Origin: a bacterium
GTDB lineage: Bacteria > Actinomycetota > Acidimicrobiia > Spongiisociales > Spongiisociaceae
Reading direction: 5' to 3'
NCBI GenBank assembly: GCA_028821575.1
Contig: JAPPFW010000007.1
Span: 1-64,000 of the forward strand
Length of the DNA: 64,000 bases
Made by a program: the position numbers and the translations under genes. The notes under the pieces were generated by a model. That model searched no databases. It worked only from the letters and a program-made list of their open reading frames with translations, and had not been told where the DNA came from. Of the stretch, positions 9,846 to 19,019 are shown piece after piece (within the stretch, counting starts at the first letter, position 1; the number at the start of each line of letters is the position of its first letter).

Positions 9846-11459
9846 GTGAAATACAGTTGGTCGGCCCTCCGTGAAGACACCTTCGGAGGTATGACGGCGG
9901 CCGTGGTGGCCCTGCCGCTGTCGCTGGCGTTCGGAGTGGCCTCCGGGCTCGGGGCGATAGCAGGCCTCTACGGCGCCATCGCGGTGGGTTTCTTCGCGGC
10001 GGTCTTCGGCGGTACCAAGACCCAGATCTCCGGTCCGACGGCGCCCCTGGCGGTCGCCATGTCGGTGGTGGTGACCAGCTACGCCGACAACCTGGCCGAG
10101 GCGCTCACGATCGCCATATTCGCCGGGATCATCCAGATACTGCTGGGAACGTTGAAGCTCGGAAGCTTCGTGGCATACACGCCCTATCCGGTGATCTCGG
10201 GGTTCACGACGGGCGTGGGCGCCATCATCATCCTCGTACAGAGCATTCCCTTCCTCGGCTCGGAGGTCGCGCTGGGCGGACCGCTGGAATCGGTGCGCCG
10301 CTGGCCCGAGGCCCTCGCGAACATTGAAATCAGCAGCCTGACGCTCGCGCTCATCACGGTTGCGGTCGCCACTTTCTGGCCGGCGCGGCTGCGAAAGCTG
10401 CTCCCCCCCACCGTCGCGGCGCTCGTGGTCGGGACCCTGATGGGAACGTTCTGGCTGAGTGGTGCCCACACCATCGGGGAGGTACCCACCGGACTCCCCC
10501 GGCCCGAACTGCCCGCGATATCGCTGGACACCCTGATCGGAGCCCTCCTGCCGGCCGTCACCATCGCTCTCATCGGTTCCATCAACAGCCTGCTCACGGC
10601 GCTGGTCGGCGATTCGATGACCGGTGGCGATCACAACCCGAACCGCGAGTTGATCGGGGTGGGGCTCGGGAATGTACTAGCCGGCCTCATCGGGGCGATC
10701 CCCGGCGCCGGAGCCACAACCGCCACGGCGGCGAACATCAAAGCCGGAGGGCGAACCCGGGTCTCGGGGGTGCTGTGTGCCATGATCCTCCTGGCGCTGG
10801 TCCTGGGCATCGGCAGGTACGTCGACACGATTCCCCACGCGGTACTGGCCGGGATCCTGATGAAGGTGGGTTTCGACATCGTGGACTGGCGCTACCTGCG
10901 GCGCTTCCGGTTCGTCCAGAGGGAGCAGTTCGTGGTGATGATCCTCACCCTGGGTTTCACGGTCTTCGTCGACCTGGTCATCGCGGTGGCTATCGGGCTG
11001 ATCGCCGCGGCAATGGCCAGCGCCCGCCAGTTCGAGCGTCTGGAACTGGACCGGGTGATCTCGGTCCCGTTGCTGGACATGACGTTCCTCGGCCCGCCGG
11101 AGGACCTGGACGCGGACTTCGATCCCTTCTCCGCCCGCGTGGGTATGGTCGCGCTCAGGGGCACGTTCACCGCAGCCTCCTCCAAGCGCCTGATCACGAC
11201 GCTCAGTCTCGACATCCGCGAGCACAAGGTGGTGATCCTCGACTTCACGGACACGGTCTACATGGATGAGAGCGCCGCTCTGGTGGTCGAGCGAATGGTC
11301 GACGTTGCCCACGAGGAGGGCACCGAGTGCATCGTCATGGGCCTCGGCGGCGTGGCGGAGACCAGTCTTGAAGCACTCGAGGTACTCCGCCGGGTTCCCG
11401 AGGATCGCTTCGTCGAGACGCTCGACGACGCCAGGGAGGTAGCGCGGCGCCTGCTGTGA
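9846..11459 (+). CDS. SulP family anion permease with C-terminal STAS domain
   Basis: GGMTAAVVALPLSLAFGVASGLGAIAGLYGAI; PGAGATTATAANIKAGG; STAS KVVILDFTDTVYMDESA. Confidence 0.92.
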   Translation: MKYSWSALREDTFGGMTAAVVALPLSLAFGVASGLGAIAGLYGAIAVGFFAAVFGGTKTQISGPTAPLAVAMSVVVTSYADNLAEALTIAIFAGIIQILLGTLKLGSFVAYTPYPVISGFTTGVGAIIILVQSIPFLGSEVALGGPLESVRRWPEALANIEISSLTLALITVAVATFWPARLRKLLPPTVAALVVGTLMGTFWLSGAHTIGEVPTGLPRPELPAISLDTLIGALLPAVTIALIGSINSLLTALVGDSMTGGDHNPNRELIGVGLGNVLAGLIGAIPGAGATTATAANIKAGGRTRVSGVLCAMILLALVLGIGRYVDTIPHAVLAGILMKVGFDIVDWRYLRRFRFVQREQFVVMILTLGFTVFVDLVIAVAIGLIAAAMASARQFERLELDRVISVPLLDMTFLGPPEDLDADFDPFSARVGMVALRGTFTAASSKRLITTLSLDIREHKVVILDFTDTVYMDESAALVVERMVDVAHEEGTECIVMGLGGVAETSLEALEVLRRVPEDRFVETLDDAREVARRLL

Positions 11460-11489
11460 GCGTGACGGGCCGGGCCCCTCGACCTGGGG

Positions 11490-12011
11490 TCAGGTAGGGA
11501 GGAGACCCTCGGGCGGTTCGATCCGCAGCCAACCTCCGGCCTGGTCGACCTCGGGAACCAGCGCCTCCACGAAGGGTACTTCCGCGCGTTTGCCCGTCCT
11601 GAGCGCGACCACCAGCCTGTCCTGAGGTCCCTGGATGACGTCGGTGACCACCCCTACCGCCTCATAGCCGATCCGCACGTCGAGGCCGACGAGCTGATCG
11701 GGCCAGAACTCCCCGGGCTGCAGCCGGCGCCGGTCCCTCTCTTGTATGAGCAACTCCGCGCCGACGAGCCGGGCGGCCGTCTCGGCCGAGGCGAAGCCTG
11801 CGAACCCGATGATCAGGCCGTTGGGACCGCCGCGGACTTCCCGCAGGACCAGGAGGCGGGCCCCTTCGACATCGGTGTGGAAGACGGAGCGGGGGGCGAA
11901 CCTCTCCGGGTGGTCGGACTCGACCCGCACACAGACCTCTCCTCGCACGCCGTGCAGGCGGGTTATCCGACCCACCGTCACCATCCCGGACGTTCTCGCA
12001 CCGTCGCGCAT
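11490..12011 (-). CDS. rimM: 16S rRNA processing protein RimM
   Basis: VTVGRITRLHGVRGEVCV; PGEFWPDQLVGLDV; VPFVEALVPEVD. Confidence 0.92.
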   Translation of the reverse strand: MRDGARTSGMVTVGRITRLHGVRGEVCVRVESDHPERFAPRSVFHTDVEGARLLVLREVRGGPNGLIIGFAGFASAETAARLVGAELLIQERDRRRLQPGEFWPDQLVGLDVRIGYEAVGVVTDVIQGPQDRLVVALRTGKRAEVPFVEALVPEVDQAGGWLRIEPPEGLLPT

Positions 12012-12301
12012 GGACCCCGTCCTACGTTCGAACCCGCTCACAGCCGTACTCCGGCCTCCTGGACGGGCAGTCGCGAGCAACCCACCGAAGCGATGGCATT
12101 GAACCATCGGTACACAACGGTGGACAAGACAGCCGTGACCGGAATACGTCTGTCCCTCTTTCCACGGGTCCCGAATCCTCGGTCTGCGAGGCACCCTCGG
12201 CACCGAGGTGAACTCGGACAGGCATTCAAGGCCGGACAACGATGTGATCTAACGCTGACCGTCGATCACCAACTACCGACCAGAGACCAGGGACTAATCG
12301 T

Positions 12302-12550
12302 CTAGTCGACGAACTCCACGCCGGAGGTCAGGCCCTCTTCCTCTGCCGCTGCCTGTGCCACGGTCCGGATGGCGCGGGCTACCCGTCCCCCGCGGCCTAT
12401 AACCCTTCCCATCTCGCCGGCGGCGGTCCTTACCTGGGCGACCACCTCGTCCTCGCCGCGTTCGACCATGCTCACCTGAACGGCTTCCTTGTCGTCCACG
12501 ATCGAAGAGACGACGAAACGCACCACCTCTTCCACTATCTGTCCGGTCAT
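12302..12550 (-). CDS. khpA: KH-domain RNA-binding protein (KhpA/YlqC)
   Basis: GEMGRVIGRGGRVARAIRTVAQAAA between rpsP and rimM. Confidence 0.9.
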   Translation of the reverse strand: MTGQIVEEVVRFVVSSIVDDKEAVQVSMVERGEDEVVAQVRTAAGEMGRVIGRGGRVARAIRTVAQAAAEEEGLTSGVEFVD

Positions 12551-12553
12551 CGC

Positions 12554-12988
12554 TCAATCACCGTGTCCGTTGGTGTCTGGAGTCCCATCGCTGCCTTCCT
12601 GGCGAGCCTCGCTCGCCGATGACGGTTCGGGGCCCGGCGGCTCGTCGGTTGCCTCGCCATTCCCGGCACCCGTCCCCTCGCCCGTCGTGTCCGGAAGAGG
12701 ATCGTCGTCCAGCCGGTAGACGCCGGCGCGCGAGACCTTGGGCCGGCGTACCGCACCCGAGATCTCGAACAACTTCCGCACCCGTTCGCTGGGTTGGGCG
12801 CCGTTGCCGAGCCAGTAGCGGGCACGGTCGTTGTCGATCTCGACCACGGACGGGGACGGACGGGGGTCATAGCGACCGATCGCCTCGATGAAGCGGCCGT
12901 CGCGCGGCGCCCGGGCGTCGGCCACCACCACGCGATAGGTGGGCTGCTTCTTCTTACCCATACGCTTGAGGCGGATCCTCACCGCCAT
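12554..12988 (-). CDS. rpsP: 30S ribosomal protein S16
   Basis: [40 protein letters not shown]. Confidence 0.95.
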   Translation of the reverse strand: MAVRIRLKRMGKKKQPTYRVVVADARAPRDGRFIEAIGRYDPRPSPSVVEIDNDRARYWLGNGAQPSERVRKLFEISGAVRRPKVSRAGVYRLDDDPLPDTTGEGTGAGNGEATDEPPGPEPSSASEARQEGSDGTPDTNGHGD

Positions 12989-12992
12989 ATCG

Positions 12993-14462
12993 TCACCTCT
13001 TCCGTTTCTTCTTTTTCTTCTGTAGTTTCTTCGGCGTCCGCGGTCGCTTCCGGGCCGACCGCGAAGCTCCCCCCGTTCTCCTTCCGGCGGGCCGTGCCCC
13101 GGTGATCCTCCCGCCCGGCACGGGTCCCGGCATGCCGGGGAAACCCCCCGCCAGGCCCTGGAGACCTCCGGGTGCCTTCCCCTGGGACAGGGACTGCATC
13201 ATGCTACGCACCTGGTTGAACTGCTTCAGCAGGCCGGACACGTCCTGGATGGACGTTCCCGATCCGAGGGCGATCCTACGCCTGCGGCTTCCGTTGATGA
13301 CCCTGGGGTTGGCACGTTCGGCCGGGGTCATCGAGCGGATGATCGCCTCGGAGCGACGGATCTCCCGGTCAACCACCTGCGTGTCCGCCGGCGCCGAGCG
13401 GGTTCCGGGGATCATACCAAGCACTTCGCCCAACGGCCCCATCTTACGCAGGCCTCGGACCTGCTCCAGGAAGTCCTCGAGGGTGAACTCGGCTCGCAGG
13501 AGCCGGTCGGCCATCTGCTCGGCCTGCTCCGCGTCGAATGCCTCTTCCGCCTTCTCTACCAGGGTGAGGACATCGCCCATCCCCAGGATGCGTGATGCCA
13601 TCCTCTCCGGATGGAACACTTCGAGGTCGTCGGGACGCTCGCCGGTCCCGACCAGCTTGATGGGACACCCCGTGGCCTCCCTCACCGATATCGCCGCGCC
13701 GCCTCTGGCGTCGCTGTCCAGCTTGGAGAGGAGCACTCCCGTCAGCCGGGTGTGCAGGAGAAAGCCCCGGGCAACCGCAACTGCTTCCTGGCCGGTCAGC
13801 GCGTCCACGACCAGCAGGACCTCGGCGGGGTTCGCCACCCGGGTGATGGCAGCCAGCTCGCGCATCAGGCCCGGATCGATCTGCAGGCGGCCGGCCGTGT
13901 CCACCACCACCACGTCGAAGGCCGCGTCCCGGGCGTGACGCATGGCGTTCCTCACCAGCGTGACCGGACTCCGCTGCCGGCCGGTGAACACCGGCGCTCC
14001 GATCTGCTCTCCCAGCAACCGGAGTTGCTCGACGGCTCCCGGTCTGACCAGGTCGGCCGCCACCAGCAGGACCCGTTTTCCGGAACGCTGGTGCCAGCGG
14101 GCCACCTTGGCCGCCGAAGTGGTCTTGCCCGATCCCTGCAGACCCACCATCAGGGTCGTGAGGGGCTTGGTGCCGGCGCGCTCGAGCGGCACGGCCTCTG
14201 TGCCGAGGGTCTCGATCATCGCGTCGTGCACGACCTTGACCACCTGGTGGCCCGGAGACACGCTGCGAAGCACCTCCGCCCCGACGGCCCTGCGCCGGAT
14301 CCGGTCGAGGAGGCTCCGGACCACCTCGATGTTGACGTCGGCCTCGAGGAGGGCGACACGCACCTCGGCCAGCGCCTCGTCCACGTCACGTTCGCTCAGC
14401 CGTCCCCGTCCCCGGATGCGGTCGAAGACACCTTCGAAGCGTGCGGTCAGGGACTCGAACAA
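12993..14462 (-). CDS. ffh: Signal recognition particle GTPase Ffh
   Basis: [43 protein letters not shown]-domain [14 protein letters not shown]. Confidence 0.95.
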   Translation of the reverse strand: MFESLTARFEGVFDRIRGRGRLSERDVDEALAEVRVALLEADVNIEVVRSLLDRIRRRAVGAEVLRSVSPGHQVVKVVHDAMIETLGTEAVPLERAGTKPLTTLMVGLQGSGKTTSAAKVARWHQRSGKRVLLVAADLVRPGAVEQLRLLGEQIGAPVFTGRQRSPVTLVRNAMRHARDAAFDVVVVDTAGRLQIDPGLMRELAAITRVANPAEVLLVVDALTGQEAVAVARGFLLHTRLTGVLLSKLDSDARGGAAISVREATGCPIKLVGTGERPDDLEVFHPERMASRILGMGDVLTLVEKAEEAFDAEQAEQMADRLLRAEFTLEDFLEQVRGLRKMGPLGEVLGMIPGTRSAPADTQVVDREIRRSEAIIRSMTPAERANPRVINGSRRRRIALGSGTSIQDVSGLLKQFNQVRSMMQSLSQGKAPGGLQGLAGGFPGMPGPVPGGRITGARPAGRRTGGASRSARKRPRTPKKLQKKKKKRKR

Positions 14463-14557
14463 GGCAGGTTTCTCCTGGAGCGGCGGGCGGCAACCATCAT
14501 ATCCGGGGCGGGCGGGGTACCCTTACCTGGTACCAGCAGCCACACCGGGGAGCACCG

Positions 14558-15178
14558 TTGGGAATCACCGTCCTCGATCATCCGCTGAACCATCACTACC
14601 TGAGCATCCTCCGGGACAGGACGACGGAGCCGGAGGAGTTCCGCAACACGACGCGCCGCCTCGCCTACCTCCTGCTGACGGAGGCGACCAACTCGGCGGA
14701 ACTGGAGGACTACTCCCTCGAGACACCGCTCGTGGCCGCGACGGGCCGTAGGCTGGCGCGGCCGGTGGTGGCCGTGGCGGTGCTCAGAGCCGGGTTGGGA
14801 CTGATCGACGCGGTCATCGATCTGATCCCGGACGTGGCTGTCGGCTATGCCGGCGTCCAGCGGGACGAGGAGACCGCCCGACCGATGGAGTACTACACCA
14901 AGTTTCCCGATATGACCGACCGTACGGTGCTGGTTCTCGAACCGATGCTCGCCACGGGGGGGTCACTCTCCTGGGCCGTGGAGCGGGTCAAGCAAGCCGG
15001 TGCCGACGACATAGTGGCGCTCTGCGTGGTGGCGGCCCCGGAAGGGGCCGCGCGGATGGAGAGGATCCATCCGGATGTCAGGGTCGTGACCGCGGCGATG
15101 GACTCCCACCTCAACGACCACTACTACATCGTGCCCGGTCTGGGGGATATGGGGGATCGGCTGTTCGCCACGCTGTGA
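14558..15178 (+). CDS. upp: Uracil phosphoribosyltransferase
   Basis: ITVLDHPLNHHYLSILRDRTT; VLEPMLATGGSLSWAVERVK; start probably TTG. Confidence 0.93.
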   Translation: MGITVLDHPLNHHYLSILRDRTTEPEEFRNTTRRLAYLLLTEATNSAELEDYSLETPLVAATGRRLARPVVAVAVLRAGLGLIDAVIDLIPDVAVGYAGVQRDEETARPMEYYTKFPDMTDRTVLVLEPMLATGGSLSWAVERVKQAGADDIVALCVVAAPEGAARMERIHPDVRVVTAAMDSHLNDHYYIVPGLGDMGDRLFATL

Positions 15179-15468
15179 GATCGGGTTCCGGTTTCCGGGA
15201 ACGGGTGGAAGCCGCGGTGGCGGGCCTGGAGGCGGGAGATGTGGCCACCTACGGCGAGATAGCGGCCCAGGCGGGAAGGCCTGGAGCGGCCAGAGCAGTA
15301 GGGAACCTGCTGGCAGGATCGGCAGGGCTGCCCTGGTGGCGGGTGGTAACCGCTACGGGACGGCTGGTTCCGGGGATCGAGGCGGAGCACGCCGCTCGCC
15401 TGGCGGCTGAAGGAGTGGCCGTCGAAGGTGATCACGTGGCCGGCCTTCGCCGCCGGAGAGGAGGCTGA
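15175..15468 (+). CDS. Alkyltransferase-like (ATL) protein, MGMT homologue lacking the active-site Cys
   Basis: GDVATYGEIAAQAGRPGAARAVGNLLA...GLPWWRVV: W where MGMT has PCHR. Confidence 0.85.
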   Translation: MRSGSGFRERVEAAVAGLEAGDVATYGEIAAQAGRPGAARAVGNLLAGSAGLPWWRVVTATGRLVPGIEAEHAARLAAEGVAVEGDHVAGLRRRRGG

Positions 15469-15470
15469 AG

Positions 15471-16763
15471 GTGCGGAGCGCCTCGGAACTCATCCGCCAC
15501 AAACGGGACGGCGGCGTGCTGGAACTCGACGAGATCCGCTACTTCCTGTCCGGAGTGGTGGACGGTTCCATCCCGCGGTACCAGGCCGCCGCGCTGCTGA
15601 TGGCGATCTTCTTCCGGGGGATGGCAGACCGCGAGCTGGCCGATCTCACCACGGCGATGATCGACTCGGGAGAGCGGCTGGAGATCGGGAGCTCCGGACC
15701 CAAGGTCGACAAACACTCCACCGGCGGGGTGGGCGACAAGGTCAGCCTCTGCCTAGCGCCGCTGGTGGCCGCATGCGGGGTAGTCGTCCCGATGATGTCG
15801 GGTCGCGGTCTCGGCCACACCGGGGGCACGCTCGACAAACTCGAGTCGATACCCGGATTCCGGACCTCCTTCGGTGCCGCCGAGTTCGCCCGTCTCGTCG
15901 AGACCAACGGGGTGGTGATAGCGGGCCAGTCGGAGAGCGTAGTGCCGGCCGACCGGATCCTCTACGCGCTGCGAGACACAACGGCCACCGTTGCATCCGT
16001 CCCTCTCATCAGTTCTTCGATCATGTCGAAGAAGCTGGCCGAACGCCTCGACGCGCTGGTGCTGGACGTCAAGGTGGGGACAGGCGCCTTCATGGAGTCG
16101 GTCGACCGGGCTCGGGTCCTGGCCCGGACGATGGTGGGGATCGGTGAATCGCACGGAGTCCGGACCACCGCGTTTCTGACGAGCATGGACCAACCCCTCG
16201 GTTACGAGGTCGGGAACGCCAACGAAGTCGCCGAGGCTATCTCTGTCCTGCGGGGAGGTGGCCCCCCCGACCTCACCGAACTCGTGACGGTTCTCGGCGG
16301 GGCCATGCTGGAGGCTGCCGGTCTTGACCTCGCCGGAGCCCGCATCCGGAGCGCCCTCGACTCGGGCGCCGGCCTCGACCTGATGCGGAGGATGATCGAG
16401 GCCCAGGGTGGCGACGGATCGGTCGTCGACCGGCCCGAGACCCTACCGGCGGCTGCCCGTGCCCGCCGCCTCAGGGCGGAGCGTGACGGGTACGTAGCAT
16501 CCATAGACGCCCGGCGGATCGGGGTGGCGGCAATGCAACTGGGTGCGGGCCGCCGGACCATGACCGACACTGTCGACCACGCGGCCGGCATCACCATGTC
16601 GGCCAAGGTCGGGAGTGCGGTCGCCCGGGGTGATGTCCTCGCGACGCTGCGCTTCAACGACGCGCGGAACGTGGAAGCGGCCGCGGCCAGGGTCTCGCGC
16701 GCCTACACGCTAGCCGGCCGGCCCCCCGAGGAACGTCCGCTGATACTGGAGGAAGTCGGCTGA
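15471..16763 (+). CDS. deoA: Thymidine/pyrimidine-nucleoside phosphorylase
   Basis: KVDKHSTGGVGDKVSLCLAPLVAACG; MMSGRGLGHTGGTLDKLESIPGF. Confidence 0.94.
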   Translation: MRSASELIRHKRDGGVLELDEIRYFLSGVVDGSIPRYQAAALLMAIFFRGMADRELADLTTAMIDSGERLEIGSSGPKVDKHSTGGVGDKVSLCLAPLVAACGVVVPMMSGRGLGHTGGTLDKLESIPGFRTSFGAAEFARLVETNGVVIAGQSESVVPADRILYALRDTTATVASVPLISSSIMSKKLAERLDALVLDVKVGTGAFMESVDRARVLARTMVGIGESHGVRTTAFLTSMDQPLGYEVGNANEVAEAISVLRGGGPPDLTELVTVLGGAMLEAAGLDLAGARIRSALDSGAGLDLMRRMIEAQGGDGSVVDRPETLPAAARARRLRAERDGYVASIDARRIGVAAMQLGAGRRTMTDTVDHAAGITMSAKVGSAVARGDVLATLRFNDARNVEAAAARVSRAYTLAGRPPEERPLILEEVG

Positions 16764-16824
16764 GAGGCGACTACCATGGCATCCGTTTCGCAGCCGTCGT
16801 CGCCCATCGACAGGAGTAACGCTC

Positions 16825-17583
16825 ATGCAGGTTGTGGTATGCGTCAAGCAGATCCCGGACCCGGCTTCGCCGTCGTCACTCGATCCGGCTACCAACCGTC
16901 TGGTACGCCCCCCCGAGCAGGTGCTGGACGACACCGACCGCTACGGCATCGAGGTGGGCCTCCAACTCGGTGAGAAGACGGGGGGTTCGGTGACGCTCGT
17001 GTCCATGGGGCCCACTGGGACCATGCAGGGTATCCGCCAAGCGCTGGCCATGGGGGCCGACAAGGCGGTGATCGTGGACGATGACGGGCTGGGCGGGAGC
17101 GACGCCCTGACCACCGCCAAGGTGTTGGCTGCGGCGGCCCGCCGGGAGGGCTTCGACGTGCTGGTGGCGGGGGTCGAGTCGACGGACGGCTACTCGGGAG
17201 TGGTCCCCCAGATGGTGGCCGAACTGCTGGGGGTGCCCGCCCTTACCTTCGCCAGGAAGGTCGAACTCGAAGGACAGGGTCTGCGGATCGAACGCCAGAC
17301 CGCGGGAGGGTTCGATGTAGTCGACGCCGACCCCCCGGCCGTGCTGGCGGTGACTGCGGGTGCGGTGGAGCCCCGGTACCCGACCTTCCGGGGAATCATG
17401 GCTGCCAAGAGCAAGCCCATCGACCGGTTGACCGCGGCCGATCTCGGCGTGGGCGGGAACCCCGGCCAGGAGGTCGTCTCGGTCGCCCCCGCCCCGGAGC
17501 GGCAGGCCGGAGAAGTGGTGGAGGACGAAGGAACCGGCCATCTGCGGATCGTCGAGTTCCTCGAAGGTGCAAAGGTGATCTAG
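16825..17583 (+). CDS. etfB: Electron transfer flavoprotein beta subunit
   Basis: VCVKQIPDP; GADKAVIVDD; ESTDGYSGVVPQMVAELLG. Confidence 0.94.
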   Translation: MQVVVCVKQIPDPASPSSLDPATNRLVRPPEQVLDDTDRYGIEVGLQLGEKTGGSVTLVSMGPTGTMQGIRQALAMGADKAVIVDDDGLGGSDALTTAKVLAAAARREGFDVLVAGVESTDGYSGVVPQMVAELLGVPALTFARKVELEGQGLRIERQTAGGFDVVDADPPAVLAVTAGAVEPRYPTFRGIMAAKSKPIDRLTAADLGVGGNPGQEVVSVAPAPERQAGEVVEDEGTGHLRIVEFLEGAKVI

Positions 17584-18534
17584 ATGTCTACATGGATCTT
17601 TGCCGAGGAAGTGGATGGTGGCCCGGGCGAGTCGGCCCTGGAGTTGGTGACCAGGGCCGCAGGCGTGGGAGATGTGACCGTCGTGTACCTCGGTGGTGAT
17701 GCGACCGCCGGGATCGGGACGCTCGGCGCGTGCGGCGCCCGCACCGTGTACCACCTCACGGGTGGAGGGGATCTCCCTGCCGCGTCGGCTGCGGCCGCCC
17801 TTGCGGGGCTGGTGGACCGGGAACAGCCGGAGTTGGTGCTGTTCGCCCAGACCTACACCTCGCGGGACGTCGCCGGACGCCTGGCTGCTCGCATCGATCG
17901 ACCGGTCATCTCCAACGCCGTCGATGTGGGGATCGGCTCGGGGAACGCGGTCACCAGCGAGATCTTCGGCGGCACCCAAGTGGTGACCACCGAGTTCACC
18001 GGGCCCGCCCCTCACCTGGTGCTGGTCAGGCCCAAGTCGTTCGCCGCGGAGGAGTGCGGCGGTAACGTGGATCGAGTGGAGGTCGTCCCCCTGGCAGGCA
18101 CCGGCCATGCCGGGTCGCCCCGCGTGGTGGACAAGATCGTGGAACGGGCCGAGGGGCCTCAGTTGAGCGACGCCAAGGTCATCGTGAGCGGAGGGCGCGG
18201 CCTCGGTAGCGCCGACGCCTACGTCCTGATCGACGAGGTGGCTGAGCCGCTCCGAGCTGCGACAGGCGCCACCCGCGCCATCGTCGACGCGGGCTGGGTT
18301 CCGTACGCGAAGCAGGTGGGCCAGACCGGCAAGACCGTCAAGCCGGAGGTCTACCTGGCCTGTGGCATATCGGGCGCCATGCAGCACCTGGTCGGGATGA
18401 AGGACTCCAAGCGCATCGTCGCTGTCAACAAGGACCCGGAGGCGCCGATCTTCTCGGTGGCGGATCTCGGCATCGTGGGGGACCTCCACAAGGTGCTGCC
18501 CAAGCTCACCGAGACCCTGCGGGCCAGGGGCTAG
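17584..18534 (+). CDS. etfA: Electron transfer flavoprotein alpha subunit
   Basis: [49 protein letters not shown]. Confidence 0.94.
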   Translation: MSTWIFAEEVDGGPGESALELVTRAAGVGDVTVVYLGGDATAGIGTLGACGARTVYHLTGGGDLPAASAAAALAGLVDREQPELVLFAQTYTSRDVAGRLAARIDRPVISNAVDVGIGSGNAVTSEIFGGTQVVTTEFTGPAPHLVLVRPKSFAAEECGGNVDRVEVVPLAGTGHAGSPRVVDKIVERAEGPQLSDAKVIVSGGRGLGSADAYVLIDEVAEPLRAATGATRAIVDAGWVPYAKQVGQTGKTVKPEVYLACGISGAMQHLVGMKDSKRIVAVNKDPEAPIFSVADLGIVGDLHKVLPKLTETLRARG

Positions 18535-19019
18535 CGGGGCGCGGCCCTACCCCCCGCGGGCGATCCATCCGGACTCCACGCGCCCCGGTTCTCCCGCCGG
18601 ACGACCAGCCTCAGGCCGCTCCAGTCTCTGTCCAGCGCGCAGACCTTGTTGTCGACCAGGCCGACCTGCAGAGCCGCGGTGCGGATCGTGTCTTCAACGA
18701 CGTCGACATGGAGGGGGGAAGACTTCTTCGGCCAGGCGATCCACAGGGCGCCGTCGGCGGGAAGCCGGCGCAGGAGGCGCGAGAACACGGTACGGAACCG
18801 CTTCGTCGTCGGAGCGAACGCCACCACGACCGGACACGGCGCGCGGGGGTTCCTGATCAGCCTCGCACCCTTGGGAAGCGGGTCGAGCAATCCGGCCAGG
18901 TGCCCCGGGTCGCCGACCACCTCCACGCGGTCGCCCGGCGCGATCCCCAGCTTCCGTGCCAGCGGGGTCTGGGAGTAGCCGGAAGTCACAACGCCGCGAT
19001 CCGAGCCTGGGCGAGCCAT
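18531..19019 (-). CDS. DUF3052-like protein
   Basis: SGYSQTPLARKLGIAPGDRV; LWIAWPKKSS; VGLVDNKVCALDRDWSGLRLVVRREN. Confidence 0.75.
   Translation of the reverse strand: MARPGSDRGVVTSGYSQTPLARKLGIAPGDRVEVVGDPGHLAGLLDPLPKGARLIRNPRAPCPVVVAFAPTTKRFRTVFSRLLRRLPADGALWIAWPKKSSPLHVDVVEDTIRTAALQVGLVDNKVCALDRDWSGLRLVVRRENRGAWSPDGSPAGGRAAPR

Noticed and set aside
16876-18489. 537-aa minus-strand ORF opposite etfBA
   Set aside because: Antisense shadow of etfB/etfA; composition rich in H/R/G with no domain.
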